Source: Rhabdaerophilum calidifontis
Lineage (GTDB): Bacteria; Pseudomonadota; Alphaproteobacteria; Rhizobiales; Beijerinckiaceae
Assembly: GCF_008641065.1 (NCBI RefSeq)
Contig: NZ_VTRS01000001.1
Location: forward strand, 248,001 to 312,000
Direction of reading: 5' to 3'
Length of the DNA: 64,000 bases
The position numbers were made by a program, and so were the translations under genes. The notes below the pieces were generated by a model. It ran no database searches and was not told the DNA's origin. It worked only from the letters and a program-made list of their open reading frames with translations. How positions within the stretch are numbered: position 1 is the stretch's first letter; the number at the start of each line of letters is the position of its first letter. Positions 14,463 through 25,385 of the stretch are shown piece by piece.

Positions 14463-16301
14463 ATGGCAAAGAACGGCGCTTCTGCGAAGGCCTCACCGGC
14501 CGTGAACGGCAAGGCCTATCCGATCACCGACCACAGCTTCGATGTCGTTGTGGTCGGCGCCGGCGGGGCGGGGCTCAGGGCGACGGTGGGCTGCTCGCAG
14601 GCGGGTCTGCGCACGGCCTGCATCACCAAGGTGTTCCCGACGCGCTCGCACACGGTGGCGGCGCAGGGCGGCGTTGCGGCCGCGCTCGCCAATATGGGGC
14701 CGGACGACTGGAAATGGCACATGTACGACACCGTGAAGGGGTCGGACTGGCTGGGCGACCAGGATTCGATCGAATATCTCTGCCGCAACGCGCCGGCGGC
14801 GGTCTATGAGCTCGAACATTGGGGCGTGCCGTTCTCCCGCACCGAGGACGGCAAGATCTATCAGCGCCCCTTCGGCGGCATGACGACCGATTACGGCAAT
14901 GGCCCGCCCGCGCAGCGCACCTGCGCCGCGGCCGACCGCACGGGCCATGCCATGCTGCACACGCTCTACGGCCAGGCCCTGCGCAATTCGACCGAATTCT
15001 TCATCGAATATTTCGCGATCGACCTCATCATGGACGAGGAGGGCCGCTGCCGCGGCGTCGTCGCGCTGAAGATGGATGACGGCACGATCCACCGCTTCCG
15101 CGCACAACTGGTGATCCTCGCCACCGGCGGCTATGGCCGGGCCTATTTCTCCGCGACCTCCGCGCATACCTGCACGGGTGACGGCAACGCGATGGTGCTG
15201 CGCGCCGGCCTGCCGCTTCAGGACATGGAATTCGTGCAGTTCCACCCGACCGGAATCTACGGCGCGGGCTGCCTCATCACCGAAGGCGCGCGCGGCGAGG
15301 GCGGTTATCTCACGAATTCCGACGGCGAGCGCTTCATGGAGCGCTATGCGCCGAGCGTGAAGGACCTTGCACCGCGCGACATGGTGAGCCGCGCGATGAC
15401 GATGGAGATCCGCGAGGGCCGCGGCGTCGGCAAGAACAAGGACCATATCCACCTGCATCTCGACCATCTCGACCCCGCGATCCTCGCCGCCCGGCTGCCG
15501 GGCATCTCGGAGAGCGCGAAGATCTTCGCCGGGGTGGATGTGACCAGGGAGCCGATCCCCGTCCTGCCGACGGTGCATTACAACATGGGCGGCATCCAGA
15601 CGAATTTCTACGGCGAGGTCGTGACGCTGAAGGACGGCAACCCGGATGTCGTGGTGCCGGGGCTGATGGCGATCGGCGAAGCAGCCTGCGTCTCGGTGCA
15701 CGGCGCGAACCGGCTCGGCTCGAACTCGCTCATCGATCTCGTGGTGTTCGGCCGTGCGGCCGGCCTGCGCGCGGCGGAGATCCTCACGCCGGGCGCCAAG
15801 CAGGCGGATCTGCCGGCCAATTCCGCGGAACTCGCGCTCGGGCGGCTCGACCGGTTCCGGCATGCCAACGGCTCGACGCCGACCGCCGAACTCCGCCTCG
15901 CGATGCAGCGCGAGATGCAATCGAACTGCGCCGTCTATCGCACCGGCGAGACCCTGGCCGAAGGCTCGCGCAACATCCACAAGGTCTGGGAGGCGGCGGC
16001 GGATATCCGCGTCACCGATCGCTCGCTTGTCTGGAACTCGGACCTGATCGAGACGCTCGAATTCGACAACCTGATCTGCCAGGCGGTGGTGACGATGGAT
16101 TCGGCGCTCAACCGCACCGAATCGCGCGGCGCCCATGCCCGCGAGGATTACAAGGACCGGGACGACAAGACCTGGATGAAGCACACATTGGCTTGGGCGG
16201 ATACCGAGAAGAAGTCTGTCTCGATCGATTACCGTCCGGTCCATTCCTACACGATGACCAACGAGGTCAGCTATATCGCGCCCAAGGCGCGGGTATATTG
16301 A
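14463..16301 (+). CDS. sdhA: Succinate dehydrogenase flavoprotein subunit
   Basis: Catalytic subunit of complex II, 612 residues. The FAD-binding motif [17 protein letters not shown] is near residue 28. [12 protein letters not shown]-type sequence (here [20 protein letters not shown]) supplies the His that carries covalent [24 protein letters not shown] contains the substrate-binding loop. The C-terminal domain holds [16 protein letters not shown]. The chosen ATG opens [10 protein letters not shown] and follows GGGAG; an upstream in-frame ATG (14439) is possible but lacks a ribosome site. It oxidises succinate to fumarate in the TCA cycle and passes electrons to SdhB. Confidence 0.96.
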   Translation: MAKNGASAKASPAVNGKAYPITDHSFDVVVVGAGGAGLRATVGCSQAGLRTACITKVFPTRSHTVAAQGGVAAALANMGPDDWKWHMYDTVKGSDWLGDQDSIEYLCRNAPAAVYELEHWGVPFSRTEDGKIYQRPFGGMTTDYGNGPPAQRTCAAADRTGHAMLHTLYGQALRNSTEFFIEYFAIDLIMDEEGRCRGVVALKMDDGTIHRFRAQLVILATGGYGRAYFSATSAHTCTGDGNAMVLRAGLPLQDMEFVQFHPTGIYGAGCLITEGARGEGGYLTNSDGERFMERYAPSVKDLAPRDMVSRAMTMEIREGRGVGKNKDHIHLHLDHLDPAILAARLPGISESAKIFAGVDVTREPIPVLPTVHYNMGGIQTNFYGEVVTLKDGNPDVVVPGLMAIGEAACVSVHGANRLGSNSLIDLVVFGRAAGLRAAEILTPGAKQADLPANSAELALGRLDRFRHANGSTPTAELRLAMQREMQSNCAVYRTGETLAEGSRNIHKVWEAAADIRVTDRSLVWNSDLIETLEFDNLICQAVVTMDSALNRTESRGAHAREDYKDRDDKTWMKHTLAWADTEKKSVSIDYRPVHSYTMTNEVSYIAPKARVY

Positions 16302-16311
16302 GGTTTGCCCG

Positions 16312-17106
16312 ATGGCCGAATTCTCTCTCCCCAAGAACTCCCGCCTGACCGAGGGCAAGACCTGGCCCAAGCCGCAAGGATCGGATGGGAAACCCGCCAC
16401 GAACCTGCGCGAGTTCCGCATCTATCGCTGGGATCCCGACGGTGAAAGCAACCCGCGCATCGACACCTATTTCGTCGATCTCGACGATTGCGGGCCGATG
16501 ATCCTCGACGCGATCATCTGGATCAAGAACAAGGTCGATCCGACGCTTACCTTCCGCCGCTCCTGCCGCGAAGGCATCTGCGGCTCCTGCGCGATGAATA
16601 TCGACGGCACCAACACCCTTGCCTGCACCAAGGGCATGGAGGAGGTCTCCGGCACGATCCGCATCTATCCGCTGCCGCACATGCCGGTGGTGAAGGATCT
16701 GGTGCCGGATCTGACCCGGTTCTATGCGCAGCACGCCTCGATCGAGCCCTGGCTCAAGACCGACACGCCCGCGCCGGAGAAGGAATGGCGGCAGAGCCCC
16801 TCCGACCGCGAGCATCTCGACGGGCTCTATGAATGCATCCTCTGCGCCTGCTGCTCCACCTCCTGCCCCTCCTATTGGTGGAACGGCGACCGCTATCTCG
16901 GCCCGGCGGCGCTGCTCCAGGCCTATCGCTGGCTGATCGACAGCCGCGACGAGGCGACCGGCGAACGGCTCGATTTCCTTGAGGATCCGTTCCGGCTCTA
17001 TCGCTGCCACACGATCATGAACTGCTCGAATGCCTGCCCCAAGGGGCTGAACCCCGCCAAGGCGATCGCCGAGATCAAGAAGATGATGGTCGCGCGGCAG
17101 TTCTGA
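16312..17106 (+). CDS. sdhB: Succinate dehydrogenase iron-sulfur subunit
   Basis: Electron-transfer subunit, 264 residues. The [2Fe-2S] ligands are in [15 protein letters not shown] and CTKG (residues about 84-107). The ferredoxin half carries [18 protein letters not shown] and [17 protein letters not shown] for the [4Fe-4S] and [3Fe-4S] clusters. It ends the sdhCDAB operon; the next gene is convergent, with stops 10 bases apart. Confidence 0.97.
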   Translation: MAEFSLPKNSRLTEGKTWPKPQGSDGKPATNLREFRIYRWDPDGESNPRIDTYFVDLDDCGPMILDAIIWIKNKVDPTLTFRRSCREGICGSCAMNIDGTNTLACTKGMEEVSGTIRIYPLPHMPVVKDLVPDLTRFYAQHASIEPWLKTDTPAPEKEWRQSPSDREHLDGLYECILCACCSTSCPSYWWNGDRYLGPAALLQAYRWLIDSRDEATGERLDFLEDPFRLYRCHTIMNCSNACPKGLNPAKAIAEIKKMMVARQF

Positions 17107-17115
17107 GCCGCGGGC

Positions 17116-17496
17116 TCATCCGCCCCGCGCCGCCAGGGCGAAGAGCCCGGCCACGCCTGCCAGGGCCAACGCCCAGAGCAGCGAACGCAGGCTCGGCCGA
17201 TCGGCCAGATAGGCGCCGGTATAGCCGAGCCGCAGCGCCATGATGGCCAGCGCCGGCATGTCCGCGGCGCCCGGCCCCGCCTTCCATTCGGCCAGCATCA
17301 CGCCGGCGGCGTAGAGCGGCAGGAACTCGAAATGGTTCTGATGCGCGGCATGTGCCCGGGCGCGCAGCCCGGTGAGGCTGCCGGCCCATTCGCGCGGGCG
17401 GGCATTGTCGTAGCCGCCTCCGGAGAACTTGGCGATGCCGACGGTGAGATAGGGCAGGAGCCCGGCGAAAAGGATGCTCCAGAGGGCGATCGACAT
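17116..17496 (-). CDS. MAPEG family membrane protein
   Basis: Small membrane protein of 126 residues with four hydrophobic segments (about 5-22, 55-72, 80-98, 104-124). The pattern GLRARAHAAHQNHFEFLPLYAAGVMLAE (read as RARAHAAHQNHFE plus following helix) is the MAPEG signature seen in bacterial homologues of microsomal glutathione transferases. Substrates of such bacterial proteins are mostly unknown. Convergent with sdhB and transcribed alone. Confidence 0.85.
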   Translation of the reverse strand: MSIALWSILFAGLLPYLTVGIAKFSGGGYDNARPREWAGSLTGLRARAHAAHQNHFEFLPLYAAGVMLAEWKAGPGAADMPALAIMALRLGYTGAYLADRPSLRSLLWALALAGVAGLFALAARGG

Positions 17497-17607
17497 GGTT
17501 CCTCCCCGTTCATGCCGTATTTACGCGCGGCCGGAAATGGTGGATGAGACGACCCGGAAAACAGGCGGAACTTCCTCCGCCTCCGTGCTGTCGCCCCGGA
17601 GACCGGC

Positions 17608-18330
17608 ATGTCGCTGACCGCCTTCCGCATGCTCGCCGCCATTTCCGCCTTAAGCCTCGCCCTCGCGGGGTGCGAATCGAGTTCGCGGCTGCGCTCGCTG
17701 CTGCCCGAGGATGGCCAGCGCCAGGCGGTGCGGGGCGCGCCGCCGGCGCCGCTCACCCCGGCACCCAGCGCCGATGTCGACACGAGCGATCTCCCGCCGC
17801 CGCCCGGCGCCGCGACCGCGCCGCCGCCGGCTGCAAGCCTGCCGCAGGGCGGGGTCGGAACGGCGCCCGGTGCGCCGCTCGGGGGCGCCGGGCAAGGTCT
17901 TCCGGGCGCGCCTGCCCAGCCGGGTACCGCGACACCCGCGCCTTCTGGCGGTTATTTCCCCGGCTCGCCGTCGCAGACCGGCACCGGCACTGGCACCGCC
18001 GGGGCGGTCGCCGCCGCGCCGGTTCCCGCGGCACCTGCCGGCGCTCCCACGCGCACGGCGGTGATCGGCAATTGGTCGCTCGCGGAATCGGCGGGCGGGC
18101 GCTGCCGGATCACGCTTTCGAGCGCGCCGAAGCTCGATCTCTACGGAGCCGGCACCTCCGGCTGCCAGTCGAAGGATCTCCAGCGCGTCAATGCCTGGGA
18201 GCTCAACGGCTCCGAAGTCATCCTCTATGAACCCGGCGGCGGGGTGGTGGCGCGGCTGCGGCAGAGCGGCGGGCAGAGCTTCTCCGGTGTTGTCGCCAAG
18301 ACCGGCGCACCCATCTCGATCTCGAAATAG
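17608..18330 (+). CDS. Outer-membrane lipoprotein with protease-inhibitor (Inh/AprI) domain, Omp19-like
   Basis: Lipoprotein of 240 residues. The lipobox LALAGC puts the acylated Cys at about residue 22. A long Pro/Ala/Gly-rich linker (about 40-150, with a GTGTGTAG stretch) leads to a C-terminal beta-barrel domain of about 90 residues (starts AVIGNWSLAESAGGRCRITLSS, ends SGVVAKTGAPISISK) that matches the Inh/AprI metalloprotease inhibitor family. The same layout is found in Brucella Omp19, reported to inhibit host proteases. The Cys pair in GRCRI and SGCQS probably forms the conserved disulfide. The linker is unusually long relative to the domain. Confidence 0.8.
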   Translation: MSLTAFRMLAAISALSLALAGCESSSRLRSLLPEDGQRQAVRGAPPAPLTPAPSADVDTSDLPPPPGAATAPPPAASLPQGGVGTAPGAPLGGAGQGLPGAPAQPGTATPAPSGGYFPGSPSQTGTGTGTAGAVAAAPVPAAPAGAPTRTAVIGNWSLAESAGGRCRITLSSAPKLDLYGAGTSGCQSKDLQRVNAWELNGSEVILYEPGGGVVARLRQSGGQSFSGVVAKTGAPISISK

Positions 18331-18353
18331 CCGCGCGGCCGCGGGAGGGGATA

Positions 18354-18983
18354 ATGGCTGAATTCCGCCTGCATGGCCTCGGGGAGAGCGGCAACGCCTA
18401 CAAGGTGGCGCTGATGCTGGAATTGTCCGGCGCGGATTGGGAACTGGTGCCGGTGGCGTTCTTCCAGGGCGCCACCCGCGAGGCGAGCTGGCGGGCGAAT
18501 GTCAACGCGATGGGTGAGGTGCCGGTGCTTGAGCATCGCAGCGAGACGCTCACGCAATCGGGCGTCATCCTCGATTATCTTGCGACGGTGATGGGCACTT
18601 TCGCGGGGGGGGGCGAGCGGGAATCGCGCGAGATCTGGCGCTGGATCCTGTTCGACAACCACAAGTTCACGTCGTATTTCGCGACGCTGCGCTTCCTCTA
18701 CGGCCTTCAGAAGACGGGCGAGACGCCGGTAACCGAATTCCTGCGCGGACGCGCCAGGGCGGCCTATCAGATCCTCGACGCGCATCTCGCGACGCGGAGC
18801 TTCGTCGTCGGCGAGCGGGCGACGATCGCCGATCTCTCGCTTGCCGGCTATGTGTTCTACGACGAGGAAACCGGGCTCGACCGCGCGGCCTTCACGCATA
18901 TCGAGGCTTGGAAGGCGCGCATCCGTGCCCTGCCGGGCTGGAAGCCGCCCTATGCGCTCATGCCGCCGGCTTTTGCGGCCTGA
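18354..18983 (+). CDS. Glutathione S-transferase family protein
   Basis: Cytoplasmic GST-fold protein of 209 residues. The thioredoxin-like N-terminal domain (about 1-80) includes SGNAYKVALMLELSG with a catalytic-type Ser and NAMGEVPVLEH plus LTQSGVILDYLA, the glutathione-binding cis-Pro and Ser residues. The all-helical C-terminal domain includes VGERATIADLSLAGYVFYD, the N-capping motif. Substrate unknown. Its 3-prime end overlaps the convergent acetyltransferase gene by 26 bases. Confidence 0.88.
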   Translation: MAEFRLHGLGESGNAYKVALMLELSGADWELVPVAFFQGATREASWRANVNAMGEVPVLEHRSETLTQSGVILDYLATVMGTFAGGGERESREIWRWILFDNHKFTSYFATLRFLYGLQKTGETPVTEFLRGRARAAYQILDAHLATRSFVVGERATIADLSLAGYVFYDEETGLDRAAFTHIEAWKARIRALPGWKPPYALMPPAFAA

Positions 18984-19611
18984 CATCGCCGTTTCTCGGC
19001 TCGCGCCCCAGAATGGCGCGGCGCTGCCAGTCGAGCGCGATGGCGGTGAAGGCGCTCGCTTCGTCGAACACCTCGCGCAGGAGCGAGATGATCGTCTGGC
19101 GTGGCGGCTCGACCAGCGCGACGGCCTCGTCGAACTCGACATGGATCTCGGCGGAGAATTTGCGCGCCAGCGCGCGCATCGGCGCGTTGTGCTTGAGGCA
19201 GCTCATGTAGAGGCGCACGAAGCCGCGATTGCGCGCCGAGCGCAGGACGCGCGCGAAGAGCACGCTGCCGATGCCGCAATTGCGCCAGTCCTGCCGCACG
19301 GAGAAGGCGATCTCCGCCTCCTCGGCGATGAAATCGCCGACCGGGCGCATTTCCGCGGCGCCGATCAGCTCCTCGCCGAGGAAGGCGCCGTGGATGATCG
19401 CGTTCAGGGTGATGCAGCGCGCGGCATATTGCTCCAGGAACGCGTCGGTTGCCGTCATGCCGAAGCGCGAGCGGCGGCTGTCCGGATCAAGCGCCAGCAG
19501 ATGCGCCTCGAAGGCGGCGTGATCGGTGGCGTTGAGCTTGCGGAAGACGATATCGTCGAGCGAACGGCTCTCCGCACGGGTTTCGGGGGTCGATTGCGAA
19601 TGGGGGTCCAT
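18958..19611 (-). CDS. GNAT family N-acetyltransferase
   Basis: Acetyltransferase-fold protein of 217 residues. The core runs from about residue 20 to 165; the acetyl-CoA pyrophosphate loop is RQDWRNCGIGSVLFARVL (Q/R-x-x-G-x-G/A type, slightly degenerate: N-C-G-I-G), preceded by IAEEAEIAFSV. The C-terminal 50 residues are an extension. Substrate unknown. The N-terminal 18 residues are polar and may be disordered. Divergent from zapE, with 251 bases between the starts. Confidence 0.83.
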   Translation of the reverse strand: MDPHSQSTPETRAESRSLDDIVFRKLNATDHAAFEAHLLALDPDSRRSRFGMTATDAFLEQYAARCITLNAIIHGAFLGEELIGAAEMRPVGDFIAEEAEIAFSVRQDWRNCGIGSVLFARVLRSARNRGFVRLYMSCLKHNAPMRALARKFSAEIHVEFDEAVALVEPPRQTIISLLREVFDEASAFTAIALDWQRRAILGREPRNGDVRPQKPAA

Positions 19612-19862
19612 GATGCATGTCCTGATCGCCCGCGCGGGACGGAGGGCCGAAGACGCGGCGATTCGATTGTGCAGTGCAATATAGGGCGCTTTTGTCAGAA
19701 GCGTGGCAAGCTCCGTGCCTTTTTCCCGGCGTGGTGAATCCCGTCCGTGCCGCGGCGCATATCCGTGTCTTTCCGTTGCCTCTTCCCTCCGGCGCGCGGT
19801 TTCTCTAGAGCCTCAATCGGGTGCGGGTATCCGCGCCGCGACCGAAGACTGGACCGGGGCGG

Positions 19863-21038
19863 ATGAGCGGGGCGATCGCATCGCGATACGCGGGCATGGT
19901 GGCGGAGGGGCGGCTCGAGGCCGATCCGGCGCAGCGTCAGGTGGTGGCGGCGCTCGATCAGCTCGCCCAGCGGCTCGAGGCACATCGGCTGGCGCGCAAG
20001 GGCTCGGCGCTTGGCTGGCTGTTCGGCCGCAGGGAGCCGGAGGCGCCGATCCGCGGCATCTATCTCTGGGGCTCGGTCGGCCGCGGTAAGACGATGCTCG
20101 CCGACCTTTTCCACGAAAGCCTTGGCGTGAAACGCAAGCGGCGCGCGCATTTCCACGCCTTCATGGCGGATGTGCATGCCCGCATCCATGATTGGCGCCA
20201 GCGCGCCCGGCGCGGCGAGATCAAGGGCGAGGATCCGATCCGCCCGGTGGCGGAGGCGCTGGCCGACGAGGCCTGGGTGCTGGTGTTCGATGAATTCGCG
20301 GTGACGGATATCGCGGATGCGATGATTCTCGGCCGGTTGTTCCAGGCATTGTTCGCGCGCGGGGTGGTGATCGTCGCGACCTCGAATGTCGAGCCGGCGC
20401 GGCTTTACGAAAACGGCCTCAACCGCGCGCTGTTCCTGCCCTTCATCGGGCTGATCGAGGCGCGGATGCAGGTGATCCGGCTCGATGCCCGCACGGATTA
20501 CCGGCTGGAGAAGCTCGCCGGCCGCCCGGTCTATTACGCGCCGGCGGATGTGGCGGCGGCGGCGGTGCTCGATCGGCTGTTCGAAGAGATCGCGGCCGGG
20601 CAGCCGGCGCAGCCGCGCGACATCGATCTCGGCGGGCGGGCGCTGCGCCTGCCGCGCGCCGCGGCGGGGGTGGCGCGTGCCTCGTTCGAGGATCTCTGCG
20701 CGCAGCCGCTCGGCGCGGTCGATTATCTGGCGCTGGCGCGGAACTTCCACACGCTGGTGCTGGACGATGTTCCCCGGCTCGATTTTTCGCGGCGGAACGA
20801 AACCAAGCGCTTCATCACGCTGATCGACATCCTCTACGAGCACCATGTCAAGCTGATCGTCTCGGCCGCGGCGGAGCCCGCCGGGCTCTACATGGCGAGC
20901 CGCGGCCACGAGGCGTTCGAGTTCGACCGCACGGTCTCGCGGCTGATCGAGATGCGTTCGGAGGCCTATCTCGCCTTGCCGCATGGCCGGCCGGACAGCC
21001 AGGCCTCGGGCGACAGCACGGGGCTGGTCGAGACATGA
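19863..21038 (+). CDS. zapE: Cell division ATPase ZapE (AFG1-like)
   Basis: AFG1/LACE1-type P-loop ATPase of 391 residues. Walker A is GSVGRGKTM near residue 68, Walker B VLVFDEFAVTDIADA near 140, and the sensor region VIVATSNVEPARLYENGLNR near 170. In E. coli ZapE associates with the Z-ring; the mitochondrial relative Afg1 aids degradation of respiratory subunits, which is interesting next to sdh and suc genes but not evidence of a link. The ATG opening MSGAIASRYAGMV was preferred to one 14 codons upstream because it matches the usual family start. Its stop overlaps the next start (ATGA). Confidence 0.9.
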   Translation: MSGAIASRYAGMVAEGRLEADPAQRQVVAALDQLAQRLEAHRLARKGSALGWLFGRREPEAPIRGIYLWGSVGRGKTMLADLFHESLGVKRKRRAHFHAFMADVHARIHDWRQRARRGEIKGEDPIRPVAEALADEAWVLVFDEFAVTDIADAMILGRLFQALFARGVVIVATSNVEPARLYENGLNRALFLPFIGLIEARMQVIRLDARTDYRLEKLAGRPVYYAPADVAAAAVLDRLFEEIAAGQPAQPRDIDLGGRALRLPRAAAGVARASFEDLCAQPLGAVDYLALARNFHTLVLDDVPRLDFSRRNETKRFITLIDILYEHHVKLIVSAAAEPAGLYMASRGHEAFEFDRTVSRLIEMRSEAYLALPHGRPDSQASGDSTGLVET

Positions 21039-21631
21039 CGGGCGAGCCCGCCGAGAGCGCGCGGGCGCGGATCCTCGCCATGGCCGCGACCGAACTGCGC
21101 CAGATCGGGCCGCAGCGGCTGAAGATTTCCGGCATCGCCCGGCGCGCCGGGATGAGCCATGCCAATGTCTATCGCCATTTCGACGGCAAGGCGGGGGTGC
21201 TGGATGCGCTGCTCGGCCAATGGCTGCGCGGTCTCGAAGCACGCCTGCAGGAGATCGTCGACGGGCCGGACCCGGCCGATGACAAGCTTGAGCGCTTCCT
21301 TGCCACCCTCTCGCGCGCCTATGCCGAGACAAGGGCACAGGACCGGGCGCTGTTCGCCCTGCTGGCCGACCCCTTCCCCGGTATGCTCGAGCCGGCGCGC
21401 CACCGACGCCGGGTCGAGACCTGGACGATACGGATCGCCGACGAGGGAATCGCGACGCGGCTGTTCGGCGGCAGCGATGCCCGCCGCGCCGCGGCGTTGG
21501 CGCTCGATCTCGCGCATCGCTTCTGCGATCCGGCGGCGCTGTCCTGTGCCGAATCGGGCATTCCCGCCGGAGACGGGCGTCGCGAGCGCGTGGTCCGCTG
21601 GGCGGTGCGGGCGCTCACGGGGCGAAATTGA
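21035..21631 (+). CDS. TetR/AcrR family transcriptional regulator
   Basis: Repressor-type protein of 198 residues. The N-terminal helix-turn-helix (about 10-55) reads ILAMAATELRQIGPQRLKIS then GIARRAGMSHANVYRHFDGK, a clear TetR signature. The C-terminal ligand domain is too variable to name a ligand. The start overlaps the zapE stop, so the two are translationally coupled. No operator was recognised nearby. The gap after it (21632-21971) is the leader of mdh. Confidence 0.88.
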   Translation: MTGEPAESARARILAMAATELRQIGPQRLKISGIARRAGMSHANVYRHFDGKAGVLDALLGQWLRGLEARLQEIVDGPDPADDKLERFLATLSRAYAETRAQDRALFALLADPFPGMLEPARHRRRVETWTIRIADEGIATRLFGGSDARRAAALALDLAHRFCDPAALSCAESGIPAGDGRRERVVRWAVRALTGRN

Positions 21632-22934
<1,303 letters not shown>

Positions 22935-22955
22935 GGCCGAGGCGGGCCGGTGGCG

Positions 22956-22973
22956 GGCGGCCTGGCGGCCGCC
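22956..22973 (+). terminator. Hairpin between mdh and sucC
   Basis: GGCGGCC-TGGC-GGCCGCC forms a 7-bp stem 22 bases after the mdh stop, with no T tract. It may act as an attenuator or as a 3-prime-end stabiliser for mdh mRNA. Confidence 0.4.
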
Positions 22974-23025
22974 TCGCTCCTCCGGTCCGGTTCCGATCGC
23001 CGATTGCCTTTCCGAAGGAGTTTCC

Positions 23026-24219
23026 ATGAACATCCATGAATACCAGGGCAAGGCCATTCTGAAGGCCTATGGCGCGACGATCTCCGCCGGCTATCCGGCG
23101 TTGAGCGTCGAGGAGGCGGTCGAGGCGGCGAAGAAGCTGCCCGGACCGCTCTTCGTCGTGAAGAGCCAGATCCATGCCGGCGGGCGTGGCAAGGGCAAGT
23201 TCAAGGAGCTTCCGGCCGAGGCCAAGGGCGGCGTGCGGCTCGCGAAATCGGTCGCCGAGGTCGAGGCGCATGCCCGCGAGATGCTCGGCAACACGCTGGT
23301 GACGATCCAGACCGGGCCCGCCGGCAAGCAGGTCAACCGGCTCTATATCGAGGACGGCTCGGATATCGAAAAGGAATTCTACCTCTCGATGCTCGTCGAT
23401 CGCAGCACCGGCCGGACCGCCTTCGTTGTCTCTACCGAGGGCGGCATGGATATCGAGAAGGTGGCGCATGACACGCCCGAGAAGATCGTGACCTTCTCGG
23501 TCGACCCCGCCACCGGCGTGATGCCGCATCACGGCCGCGCGGTGGCCCGGGCACTGAACCTTACCGGCGATCTCGCCAAGCAGGCCGAGAAGCTCACCGC
23601 GCAGCTCTACGCCGCCTTTGTCGAGAAGGACATGAGCCTGCTCGAGGTCAATCCGCTGATCGTCACCAAGGATGGTGTGCTCAAATGCCTCGACGCCAAG
23701 GTCGGCTTCGATTCCAACGCGCTCTACCGCCACCCCGACATGGTGGAGCTGCGTGACCTGACCGAGGAGGATCCGAAGGAGATCGAGGCCTCGAAATACG
23801 ATCTCTCCTATGTCGCGCTCGACGGCACGATCGGTTGCATGGTCAACGGCGCCGGCCTTGCCATGGCGACGATGGACATCATCAAGCTCTATGGTGCTGA
23901 GCCGGCGAATTTCCTCGATGTCGGCGGCGGTGCGAGCAAGGAGAAGGTGACGGCGGCGTTCAAGATCATCACCGCTGATCCGAACGTGAAGGGCATTCTC
24001 GTCAACATTTTCGGCGGGATCATGAAATGCGACATCATCGCCGAGGGCGTCATCGCCGCGGTGAAGGAGGTCGGCCTCAAGGTGCCGCTCGTGGTGCGCC
24101 TCGAAGGCACCAATGTGGAACTCGGCAAGAAAATCATCCGCGAATCCGGCCTCAACGTCATCCCGGCGGATGACCTTGACGACGCCGCGCAGAAGATCGT
24201 CAAGGCCGTTCAGGGCTGA
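23026..24219 (+). CDS. sucC: Succinyl-CoA synthetase beta subunit (ADP-forming)
   Basis: 397 residues. The ATP-grasp domain (about 1-240) includes [15 protein letters not shown] and the metal-binding end of that fold ([12 protein letters not shown]); the C-terminal ligase domain carries [15 protein letters not shown] and [16 protein letters not shown], the phosphohistidine-facing P-loop region. Strong ribosome site GAAGGAG. Works with SucD to convert succinyl-CoA to succinate with ATP formation. sucD follows after 16 bases. Confidence 0.97.
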   Translation: MNIHEYQGKAILKAYGATISAGYPALSVEEAVEAAKKLPGPLFVVKSQIHAGGRGKGKFKELPAEAKGGVRLAKSVAEVEAHAREMLGNTLVTIQTGPAGKQVNRLYIEDGSDIEKEFYLSMLVDRSTGRTAFVVSTEGGMDIEKVAHDTPEKIVTFSVDPATGVMPHHGRAVARALNLTGDLAKQAEKLTAQLYAAFVEKDMSLLEVNPLIVTKDGVLKCLDAKVGFDSNALYRHPDMVELRDLTEEDPKEIEASKYDLSYVALDGTIGCMVNGAGLAMATMDIIKLYGAEPANFLDVGGGASKEKVTAAFKIITADPNVKGILVNIFGGIMKCDIIAEGVIAAVKEVGLKVPLVVRLEGTNVELGKKIIRESGLNVIPADDLDDAAQKIVKAVQG

Positions 24220-24235
24220 GTGGGAGACTGACCAG

Positions 24236-25120
24236 ATGTCCATCCTCATCGACGCGAATACCAGGGTCATCTGCCAGGGCTTCACCGGCAAGAACGGGAC
24301 CTTCCATTCCGAGCAGGCGATCGCCTATGGAACCAAGATGGTCGGCGGCACCTCGCCGGGCAAGGGCGGCTCCGTCCATCTCGGCTTGCCGGTCTTCGAT
24401 ACCGTGGCCGAGGCGCGCGAGAAGACCGGCGCCGATGCGTCCGTGATCTATGTGCCGCCTCCCGGCGCGGCGGATGCGATCTGCGAGGCGATCCAGGCCG
24501 AGATCCCGCTCATCGTCTGCATCACGGAAGGCATTCCGGTGCAGGACATGATCAAGGTGAAACGCGCGCTCTCCGGCTCGAAATCGCGCCTCATCGGGCC
24601 CAATTGCCCCGGCGTGATGACGGCGGGCGAGTGCAAGATCGGCATCATGCCCGGCAACATCTTCAAGCGCGGCAATGTCGGCATCGTGTCGCGCTCCGGC
24701 ACGCTGACCTACGAGGCGGTGTTCCAGACCACCCAGGAGGGGCTCGGCCAGACGACGGCCGTCGGCATCGGCGGAGACCCGGTGAAGGGCACCGAATATA
24801 TCGACATGCTGGAGCTGTTCCTCGCCGATCCGGCCACGCAGTCGATCATCATGATCGGCGAGATCGGCGGCTCGGCCGAGGAGGATGCCGCGCAGTTCAT
24901 CAAGGACGAGGCGAAGCGCGGGCGGAAGAAGCCGATGGTCGGCTTCATCGCTGGCCGCACCGCGCCTCCGGGGCGGCGCATGGGCCATGCCGGTGCGATC
25001 ATCTCGGGCGGCCAGGGCGGCGCCGAGGACAAGATCGCGGCGATGGAGTCGGCGGGCATCCGCGTGTCGCCCTCACCGGCGAGGCTCGGCAAGACGCTCG
25101 TCGAGGTGCTGAAGGGCTGA
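24236..25120 (+). CDS. sucD: Succinyl-CoA synthetase alpha subunit
   Basis: 294 residues. CoA-binding Rossmann domain at the N-terminus ([19 protein letters not shown]), the central [20 protein letters not shown], and the phosphorylated active-site His in [14 protein letters not shown] (near 247). The ATG with GGGAG upstream gives the canonical start [11 protein letters not shown]. Forms the heterodimer or tetramer with SucC. Confidence 0.97.
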   Translation: MSILIDANTRVICQGFTGKNGTFHSEQAIAYGTKMVGGTSPGKGGSVHLGLPVFDTVAEAREKTGADASVIYVPPPGAADAICEAIQAEIPLIVCITEGIPVQDMIKVKRALSGSKSRLIGPNCPGVMTAGECKIGIMPGNIFKRGNVGIVSRSGTLTYEAVFQTTQEGLGQTTAVGIGGDPVKGTEYIDMLELFLADPATQSIIMIGEIGGSAEEDAAQFIKDEAKRGRKKPMVGFIAGRTAPPGRRMGHAGAIISGGQGGAEDKIAAMESAGIRVSPSPARLGKTLVEVLKG

Positions 25121-25143
25121 GGTGCTGAAAGGCTCATGAGGCG

Positions 25144-25377
25144 ATGATCTACGCGCTGGCGCTTCTTCTCCCGTTTCTGGCGCTCGCGCTGCGGGGGAAG
25201 ATCTTCCAGTCGATTCTCTGCCTCATCCTTCAGCTTACCGTGTACGGGTGGATCCTGGCCGCGCTCTGGGCGGTGCTGGTGGTCCTCGATGACAATGCCG
25301 AGCGCCGCCACAGGGAAATGCTGGCGACGCTCACAGCGAGAAACGACGCGGGGGGCGGGACATCCCGGGAATCTTGA
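25144..25377 (+). CDS. Small membrane protein, Pmp3/YqaE-like
   Basis: 77 residues with two hydrophobic segments (about 3-17 and 22-48) joined by RGKIFQS, then a charged tail (DDNAERRHREM). The pattern of a Pro-containing first helix, a short basic turn and a second helix with a GW motif (YGWILAALWAV) resembles the Pmp3/UPF0057 group of small membrane proteins, but the match is by eye and weak. It lies between sucD and sucA with spacing of 23 and 8 bases, so it must be translated from the TCA operon mRNA if real. Coding status is supported by the tight packing. Confidence 0.6.
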   Translation: MIYALALLLPFLALALRGKIFQSILCLILQLTVYGWILAALWAVLVVLDDNAERRHREMLATLTARNDAGGGTSRES

Positions 25378-25385
25378 GGTCGGAC

